This document shows, one piece after another, positions 57,255 through 64,000 of a stretch of DNA of 64,000 nt. The position numbers and the translations under genes were made by a program. Position 1 is the stretch's first letter. Each line of letters starts with the position of its first letter. This stretch comes from Macrotis lagotis (taxonomy: Eukaryota > Chordata > Mammalia > Peramelemorphia > Peramelidae): assembly GCF_037893015.1 (NCBI RefSeq), contig NC_133661.1, positions 223,413,489 through 223,477,488 on the forward strand, given 5' to 3'. Under the pieces are notes generated by a model. It ran no database searches. It had not been told where the DNA came from and saw nothing but the letters and a program-made list of their open reading frames with translations.

Positions 57255-58235
57255 ACTTCTATGATCTTAAATGTCTTATGGCTTCACTTATGGGAAATAA
57301 GCACCACTGAAGAGCACTAGATGAATCCAGAATTTGCTCACCAATCACAAGAATGTAGATCTCTTTATTCATTCAATAACACTGAAACATTTATTCAATA
57401 TAAAAAGTTGTTTGTACGGTAGTTATATAATACAGAGATAAATTTGGTCAAGAGAGACATAAAGAGATGTCTGCTCTGTGATCTGGCCTACCATATATAT
57501 ATATAAAGACTACAATTTCCTTTTTTGTGAGCATAATGAGGAGAGCCATGCCTGCACCTATGCTGTCTAGTAGGGGAGGGTCTAACTAGATCCAAGGTTT
57601 CTGTAGGTGGGTAGTCTCTCTTATATTCTTATCTACAAGAATGGTAATAGATTGGAATTCTATTTATCTACCTCAGTAAAACATCTGTAGCCTAGGGATA
57701 CAAGTTTCAGATGGAAGTATTTTCCTTGATCACTCTCAAAGGGAAAGTATCACTTAGCTTACTATTACCAGCTTAGATGCTTCTCACCCAATGATGGTCA
57801 CACAAAGAAAAGATGACCATGAATAGTTAGTATTTCTCTTTATCAATTTAAATAGAAAAACAGAAATCAGGAAAGTTATAAAGATTTTAAATTGACAAAA
57901 AAATACACAAAATTAAAAGAATACTTTGGATGGAAATAAGAAATCTCGGATCATCAAAGGAAAGAGATCTCACCACAGAAAGTGTTTTCTCAACTTTGTT
58001 GTTTAAGGCACTGGGAATCAAGGGGTCATACTTCCTCACGTCTGTGGCTCTCAGGAGATTGTCAATCTGCCATTTGAAAGTCCAAAGTTGCTTTGCCTCC
58101 AAAGTTCGTCCTGGTTCATAGTCCATAGGAATTCCTCAACCAATCAGCAGTCACAATGCTTTCAGTGTCCTATCAACACTTAAGGTCAGAGGGCTCCAAG
58201 CTAGGAAGACAAGGGGTTACAAATGAGTATCCAAG
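57255..58235. other. No confirmed gene; one unidentified frame
   Basis: Mostly unassigned. A minus-strand frame at 57887-58126 (79 codons, MDYEPGRTLEAKQLWTFKW onward) is less AT-rich than its flanks, but matches no family I know. No splice partner or promoter is evident. Confidence 0.3.
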
Positions 58236-58239
58236 GGAC

Positions 58240-58325
58240 ATACTCAGAGACCTGTGTTGGGTGCTGAATGAGGTAGAAACACAAAACGACAAAGTCCCTG
58301 TTTTCAAAGAGCTTCTATTAAAGTA
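58240..58325 (-). repeat. L2 3' end, antisense
   Basis: 'acaaagtccctgttttcaaa' and 'gagcttctattaa' fit the antisense L2 end. Confidence 0.5.
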
Positions 58326-58559
58326 AAAAGTTTAGTATTTTGTTATCATAAAAGTGTTTTTTCTAAAAATATCTACTGGTCATCTACTCATTACAACTTT
58401 GTGAGGGAGGAGGTACAAGTATAGATGACTTATGAAATCCCTTCCAGCTCCAGATTCTGAGATTCTAAGCTTCAAATCTGGGGAGAATACCGAGCATGAG
58501 TGTGGGAAACAGATGAAAGGAAAATGGAGGAGACAAATCAAGAAAGGAAACGATAGGGA

Positions 58560-58850
58560 GAAAACTAATGATCATGCACCTCCCTTGCTCTAAATCCTTC
58601 AATGGCTCTCTATTGCTTCTAGGATTAAATACAAATTGCACTGGCTGGAATTTTTGCTTTTCTAGCCTTATTTCAAATAATATTCCTACAGGTGTTCCTC
58701 TCAGATACCGGTCTTCCAGCTGTTCTCCCGAATTCAACATTTCATCTCCTGTTTCTGTGCAATGCCTGAAATGCAGCTGATTCTCATTTTTGCCCAGTTA
58801 TTGGAGCTCCCTCACTATACTCTGCATTTGTTTATCTGTAACAAGCCTCC
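58560..58850 (+). repeat. L2 LINE fragment upstream of TMEM251
   Basis: 'aatccttcaatggctctcta', 'gattaaatacaaattgcact', 'aatgcctgaaatgcagctga'. It ends just before the CpG island. Confidence 0.65.
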
Positions 58851-58899
58851 AGCAGAAGAGAGCCTTAAAAGAGCAACCCCAGCGCGAGGACGGCAGACT

Positions 58900-59760
58900 G
58901 CTGCGTTCCCTTGTGGCCTCATTCTCTGTGAAACGAAGGCTTTGGGGTCCGGCCATCTCTCCGACACGGTCAATTTGGCCTCGGAAGGGCTTTGTAAGCA
59001 ACATCCCCGGGTCCCTTCCGACAGGCGCCCCCCTTCCCGCTTTACTGAAAGAAGGGAACCCCTAACTCAGTGTCACGCGCACATGCAGAGAGCGCGCGGA
59101 AAACTGCAGCCAGCCCTAGGCCAGCTGGCGCCTCCACAGGTCTCCGGCCCCGAGCCGAGGATCGCCCGAGCTGGGGCGGGGCGCGGCATGCCACCCGCCA
59201 GTGAGGCGGGACTTCCGGTCTCCCTGTCTAATGACTTCCGGCAGGGGCCGGAAGCCCCGATCTGCGGCGGTCTCGGGGACAGCCGGACGCCTGGGACAGG
59301 AAGGTGAGATCCGGGATCTTCCCGGGGAATCCAGGATGTCCGGTCCCTTCAGCCCGGGGCGCGGGGCCTCCGCCCGACGCTCCCTCCGCCGGGCGCGGTG
59401 CAGTGTGGGGCTCCCGGGGGAGGGCGCGGCGCTGTCGGGAGGAGCCGGCGGCCCGTTCCGTGGCCGGGCCGGCCGAGCAGGACGGAGAGCGAGCCGGCGC
59501 GGTGCTGGAGATGCGGCGGGGCGCTGCGGGGCGGGGCCGGGCGGGGGCGGGGCCGCGGGGCCGGAGGGTCCACATGACTGACTTTGGTCACGCTCGCGTT
59601 AATCATCTCCGACCTGGGTCTCGCGTGCCCGGACCCGGAGGCAGCTCGCAGGAGCGGGTCCCGAGTGATGCCACGGGCGCTTGCCTGACCCGTATGGTCC
59701 GGGCAGAGCGCAGTAACCACAAGTTTGGGGAGACTGGGGCCGCTACTTTATTTTGAGGTC
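58900..59760 (+). promoter_or_regulatory. TMEM251: CpG-island promoter of TMEM251
   Basis: GC- and CpG-rich region around exon 1. It has a GC box GGGGCGGGGC at 59173-59182 and two ETS-type sites ACTTCCGG at 59211-59218 and 59234-59241, the usual make-up of a TATA-less housekeeping promoter. More GC boxes lie at 59530-59570 in intron 1. ETS sites normally sit close to transcription start, so initiation probably falls near 59200-59260. Divergent transcription to the left is possible, but no leftward gene is recognisable. Confidence 0.75.
59200..59303 (+). other. TMEM251: TMEM251 exon 1 (5' end estimated)
   Basis: The donor GGAAG|GTGAGA places the exon end at 59303 and the intron start at 59304. 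The acceptor is at 60367-60368 (ctcgttgccAG), giving a 1065-bp intron. Exon 1 is open in frame with the exon 2 residues HRAWRMM upstream of the main start, back past an ATG at 59188. It may therefore be untranslated leader, or code an N-terminal extension if transcription begins upstream of 59188. The 5' boundary is an estimate from promoter motifs. Confidence 0.6.
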
Positions 59761-60384
59761 AGTTCCGAAGAGGATTTCTGTTCTTTTGTGGTCGCCTCTG
59801 AAATGCCAAAGCGCCCCCAGTATTCTGAGCTAATTGGCTCTGTAACTCTTGCCGTGGGAAAAGGAAGGATGGGAACTCTGTAAGTGTTCAAGAGCTAGTG
59901 TTTAACTTTAGATTTCCTGCAGTCGGTTTGAGTGCTGTGTTAAAACTTTTTTCAGGAGAACATTTAAAGCCCTAGATCTGTGCCAAAAAGAAAATATTTG
60001 AACAACTAAAAGAGGTGAAACGCTCCTCAGGAGGCTGGCTTGATTCCAGTTTTCAACTTGAGGTACATAATACTTAGAACTATGTTTTAAAAAAGTTGCA
60101 CTTTTAGACAGGATGTTATTGTATGTATAATTATGGGATTGTCAGCCAGTTAAACATAAAAGTAGTGAATTTTCAACATGCTGCTACTAGACGTTTTTTG
60201 CTCAGCAATTTATGACTTTTACATTTTTAATGGTTTTTGAAAGCCGAGTGCAAAATAAGAACTTTATAAAATCTTAAACCTAAAGCGCTCAGTTTTGTAG
60301 CTTGTAATGTGAATAGGACTTTTGCAATGTCTCCAGTACTCAACATATTTGTGTTCTCTCGTTGCCAGGCACAGAGCATGGAGA

Positions 60385-60780
60385 ATGATGAACTTCCGCC
60401 AGAGGATGGGCTGGATTGGAGTGGGGCTGTATCTGCTAGCAAGCGCGGCAGCAATTTACTATGTTTTTGAAATCAATGAAACTTACAACAGACTAGCCTT
60501 GGAGCACATTCAGCAACATCCAAAAGAGCCACAGGAAGGAACCACATGGACACATTCCCTGAAAGCTCGACTACTTTCTCTGCCTTTTTGGCTGTGGACA
60601 ATTATTTTTCTAATCCCATACTTGCAGATGTTTTTGTTCCTTTATTCTTGCACAAGAGCTGACCCCAAAACTGTGGGTTATTGTATCATTCCTATATGCC
60701 TGGCAATTATTTGCAATCGCCACCAAACTTTCATCAAAGCTTCTAATCAGATCAGCAGATTACAACTGATTGATACATGA
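60385..60780 (+). CDS. TMEM251: TMEM251/LYSET lysosomal enzyme trafficking factor
   Basis: A 131-aa Golgi membrane protein that retains and stabilises GlcNAc-1-phosphotransferase (GNPTAB), so that lysosomal hydrolases get mannose-6-phosphate tags. It is recognised by near-identity to remembered mammalian TMEM251: MMNFRQRMGWIGVGLYLL, TTWTHSLKARLLSLPFW, LYSCTRADPKTVGYCIIP, and the terminal ISRLQLIDT. Predicted membrane segments: about residues 10-28 and 63-87; a further hydrophobic stretch lies at 97-110. It is encoded in one exon beginning at 60369. The start chosen (ATGATG, purine at -3) gives the usual short-form length; a longer N-terminus via exon 1 is possible. Residues 31-33 (NET) form an N-glycosylation sequon. 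No frameshift or stop; this is the only intact gene in the window. Confidence 0.95.
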   Translation: MMNFRQRMGWIGVGLYLLASAAAIYYVFEINETYNRLALEHIQQHPKEPQEGTTWTHSLKARLLSLPFWLWTIIFLIPYLQMFLFLYSCTRADPKTVGYCIIPICLAIICNRHQTFIKASNQISRLQLIDT

Positions 60781-60924
60781 AACGAACACTTTTCTTAACT
60801 GATTATAAAACTACAAGTACTGTGTACCGAGTTTAATCACAAGACTGAGATTCTCAAGTTTACAGAGGAAGTTGTGGTTGGGCTGAGCCTTTTTTTTTTG
60901 CAATGTGAAGAGGCAACTTTTTAT

Positions 60925-60930
60925 AATAAA
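60925..60930 (+). terminator. TMEM251: Candidate TMEM251 polyadenylation signal
   Basis: AATAAA 145 bp after the stop codon. A longer 3' UTR using a later site cannot be excluded. Confidence 0.5.
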
Positions 60931-62335
60931 TTTTTAGATAGACAATGGAACATACAGTACTGCAATCATGTTGACTTCAACTGAAGATGTCACTCAGATT
61001 TTTTTGGAAGCAAGATCATGTCATTCCACTTAAAACTCCTAGAGGACATAAATCTGGACTCTGATTTTGTTTTATTGTGTAAGGAAATAATGATTCACAA
61101 ATCTTTCCTTTTGGCAAAAATGAATAGATATGTATACTTCCTTTGTAGTAAATGTAAAAAGTTCCTAACATGATTATAAAATTTAAATTTTGTCTAAGTA
61201 TTTTGCTTCCTTCTCTTTGAATTTTACAAACTTCTCAAAGACATCTTGTTGCATATAGATAATCTGCTCATTTTCCTTTCTAGGAATTAACAAAGAATGA
61301 CCATGTAATTTTTAAGCTGTTTTGATGTAAGTATTAGGATTCTATTAAGTATTGATGGCTCAATCACTTATTTGAGACAATAGCTGCAAAAAGTTTTAAA
61401 TTTTGGAACTTGTAGAGAAAGTTTAAGAATGTTTTCCTTCTGATCTTGGAACAGAATTTAGTTGCTACCTCAATGAAAATATCTTTTGGAGATCTAATGA
61501 AAGTATTGAGTCATTAAGTTAGCAGGACACAATCTTTGTATTTTTCTACTTCTGTACTGAAGCTATTACTTACATAGCTAATAATTTCATATTTAATAAC
61601 TCAGAATTTATTTTTACTATAATCTTAGGTCATTAACAGCAGGACAAAATTTTTCACTGATAATTTAAAATCCTAAGTTCAACAGTAGAAGTATACATCT
61701 ATGCCATAAACTCAGAATGGAAACTAATAGATCTTTCCTAATCTTGAAGTAAGTTGTTGAAAATTGTAAAAAATTACTTAGGACAGTATAAATTTTCATA
61801 TCCATTTGCTGGATCTGCTCAGAAAACTTGACTTTGTATTTCATTTGAAAGATTGGATGGGCATTCTGCCTTAAGCACCATACCAGAAGTTAAGACACTT
61901 TAATGTTTATTCAACAAATTGTAGTCTTCTGGATGGCAGAACATGACCCAAATAGCCCATCAGAATGTAGGCTGGTCAGTTTGCAGATCTCAAGTTCTCA
62001 TTTGTTTGACTTCTGGCTACCAAAAAATGAGTTTTCAGATTTAAGATAAGTAGCATTGTAGAAAGATAACTTTGATTTGCTGAGGATACCTGATGATAAA
62101 AATCTTATTACATACAAGATGGAAAATTTTTTTTAATAGCTGCCTTAAAGAGACTAGCCCTATGTTTGGGGTAGTGATGGTTGGAGTACTAATTTCATAA
62201 AATGTCTTCAGTCATGTGTGAGCATTATAGGGCTTTTCTTTCTGGTAGACAAGTACTTTTATTTATACATATCTTTTTTCTAATTTCATGTACAGATAGT
62301 TTTCAGCATAGATTATTTGTAAAATTTTTGAGTTC
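60931..62335 (+). other. Probable long 3' UTR or intergenic DNA
   Basis: About 1.4 kb of AT-rich sequence in which I recognise no young SINE, in contrast to most of the window. Plausibly the extended TMEM251 3' UTR. No further gene seen. Confidence 0.4.
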
Positions 62336-62339
62336 CACA

Positions 62340-62490
62340 ATTTTTTTTTTAGGTTTTTGCAAATGGGGTTAAGTGACTTGCCTAAGGCTACACAGCTAGG
62401 TAATTATTAAGTGTCTGAGGCTGGATTTCAACCCAGGTACTCCTGACTCCAGGGCCAGTGCTTTATCCGCTTGTGCCACCTAGCTGCCCC
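62340..62490 (-). repeat. tRNA-derived SINE (WSINE1/MAR1-type)
   Basis: Antisense SINE. The flanks tgagttccaca (62329-62339) and tgagttctaca (62491-62501) form the TSD. It lies within an L1 3' UTR. Confidence 0.92.
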
Positions 62491-62499
62491 TGAGTTCTA

Positions 62500-62765
62500 C
62501 ATTTTTCTGCCTCCCTACATTCCCTTCCCCATGACAGTGAGTAATTGATATAGGTTTTATGTGTGCAATCATGTTTAAGATATTTCCATATTGATCATAT
62601 TGTGAAAGAAGAATCAGAGATAAAAAGGAAAAACCATGACATTTTAAAAAGTGAAAAGGATATGCTTTGGTGTACATTCAGAATTCCTTGCTTTTCCTCT
62701 GGATGTGGATGGTATTTTTCATCACACGTTGTAGAATTGTCTTTTAGGCAAGTATTTTTTAATAG
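62500..62765 (-). repeat. L1 3' UTR fragment, antisense
   Basis: 'tatttccatattgatcatat', 'gtgaaagaagaatcagaga', 'ctctggatgtggatggtatt'. Compare 45.3-45.5 kb. Confidence 0.78.
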
Positions 62766-62771
62766 TATAAG

Positions 62772-62912
62772 GAGACAACTAAGTGACACAGTGGATAGAG
62801 CACAGGCCCTGGAGACAGGAGGACCTCAGTTCAAATCACTTGATAATAATTACCTAGCTGTGTGATTTTAGGCAAGTCACTTAACCCCATTGCCTTGCAA
62901 AAACAAAACAAA
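62772..62912 (+). repeat. tRNA-derived SINE (older copy)
   Basis: Sense SINE with a mutated head (agacaactaagtgacacag) and a small deletion after 'gttcaaatca'. Confidence 0.85.
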
Positions 62913-62914
62913 AA

Positions 62915-63690
62915 GTTTAACAATCTGAGCTCATAAGGAAACTGATAATCTAATTAGAGATAAGTTATACATGTATAACCTAATGGCACTATATGTTCAA
63001 GAACATACAAATAGAAAAAAATGCTATGAGAATTCAGGGAGTGTCCTAATTGCCGCCCAGAAAATAATTCTTTGATTTTAAACAAGGAGAGTCACACCCC
63101 TTATTGCCATTTATAAACCATGACCAAGTCATTTGTGACTATACCACAGGTCCATTAAATGGAATGGGTAAATACCTAATGTGTTTTAAATATGTGAAAT
63201 GTTTTTAAAGACTCTTGGCAGCTGCAATCACATAAAATAGCTTCAACATGTCCAAATCCTGTCTCTTTTAATAATTAGATTTTTCTGATTCAAAAGACTT
63301 TACCACATAGACCTGAATTCTGAATTTAGAGGTTTAATTGCTGAACTTGAATAGTTTAAAACATTTTCTTTTCAAGGAGCCATCGAAGAATTATATCACC
63401 CAATGAAATAGTTCGTTCAGTTCTCATTTTAAAGTGTCTTAATATAGTATATATTATAGTTATAATATATATTAAAGTTCTAACTAGATTCCTTCTTATA
63501 CCCCCTTATATTTACTCTCAAGCACTAAAATAAGATGTTTGGAAACTCCGCTGTTTATGTTTTCCATTAATCCTAGCAGCTACATGTCTTGTCCTTCATA
63601 ATTTGCCTTGACTACACTCCTATCTATGCCAAATAAATGTAAAATTGGGGAAATATTCTATTCAAAAAGATTTCTGGCTCTGCAAGCTAC
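62915..63690. other. No gene recognised
   Basis: The first ~110 bp resemble an antisense L2 end ('gataatctaattagagataa'). The rest is unassigned. Confidence 0.4.
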
Positions 63691-63785
63691 AGGCTTGAGA
63701 AAACTGTTAGACAAGTAGAGTTAACTTCTCTAAACTCAGTTTCCTCATTGGTAAAAAGGTTGGATTAAATCTCCAAGACTCCTTC
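63690..63785 (+). repeat. MIR SINE fragment
   Basis: 'aactcagtttcctcattggt' and 'aaaaaggttggattaaatc' are MIR phrases. Confidence 0.55.
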
Positions 63786-63856
63786 TGGGTCTTCTAAAAA
63801 TCTGCAATTGGTTTATTTTTACATCAAGATCAAGTAATCAGTTCTTCAATTTGTGC

Positions 63857-64000
63857 ATTTTTTTTTTTAGGTTTTTGCAAGGCAAATGTAGTTAAGTGGC
63901 TTGCCCAAGGCCACACAGCTAGTTAATTATTAAGTGTCTGAGGCCACATTTGAACTCAGGTCCTCCTGACTCCAGGGTTGGTGCTCTATCCACTGTGCCA
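63857..64000 (-). repeat. tRNA-derived SINE, cut by the window edge
   Basis: Antisense SINE running to 'ccactgtgcca'. The last ~12 bases of its head lie beyond the window. Confidence 0.9.

Noticed and set aside
59304..59756. 150-codon + frame and 123-codon - frame in the TMEM251 CpG island
   Set aside because: Stop-poor GC-rich DNA in intron 1. No homology recognised; the donor at 59304 makes this intronic.

Overview
This is nuclear DNA from a marsupial. Three signs point that way: about forty copies of one tRNA-derived SINE of the WSINE1/MAR1 type (head GGGGCAGCTAGGTGG, B-box-like GTTCAAATC, tail CCTTGCAAAAACC plus an A-run); L1 and half-L1 (HAL1) copies with marsupial-type 3' ends; and abundant old L2 and MIR. 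The number of young SINEs would fit an Australian marsupial, but I cannot name the species. AT-rich repeat-filled intergenic DNA makes up most of the window, with two GC-rich CpG islands near 29.8-30.8 kb and 58.9-59.8 kb.

Only one intact protein-coding gene is convincing: TMEM251 (LYSET), + strand. Its 5' end lies in the second CpG island (exon 1 donor at 59304) and its coding exon is 60385-60780 (131 aa). LYSET keeps GlcNAc-1-phosphotransferase working in the Golgi, so that lysosomal enzymes receive their mannose-6-phosphate tag. The first CpG island (29.8-30.8 kb) carries a G-rich minisatellite of about 20 units. I recognise no gene in it; by recalled human gene order it could be the ITPK1 promoter.

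Layout. 1-8.3 kb: L2, MIR, SINEs and two L1 tails. 8.4-14.2 kb: a long antisense L1 with another L1 and two SINEs nested in it. 14.2-25 kb: more L1, including two related blocks in opposite orientation, and two retroviral-type LTRs. 25-29.4 kb: SINEs and a 5'-truncated L1. 29.4-31 kb: CpG island 1. 31-37 kb: L2, SINEs and a rearranged HAL1. 38.6-41.8 kb: an end-to-end HAL1 with a nearly open ORF1 and three odd SINE-like modules. 42-46.9 kb: a SINE cluster, an antisense L2 and an L2/CR1 reverse-transcriptase fragment. 47-51.7 kb: mostly unassigned, with two L1 tails. 51.7-55.4 kb: an L2 split by an AURKA retropseudogene that was itself hit by two SINEs. 58.9-61 kb: TMEM251.

I found no CRISPR, operon, toxin system, tRNA or rRNA gene, and no clear new gene system. 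The best leads are the orphan CpG island with its minisatellite, the start-codon arrangement of TMEM251, the T-to-C-skewed modules in the HAL1, a rearranged HAL1, and a 108-bp exon-like segment at 51205-51312. Repeat names come from remembered consensus sequences and were not checked with a repeat library.
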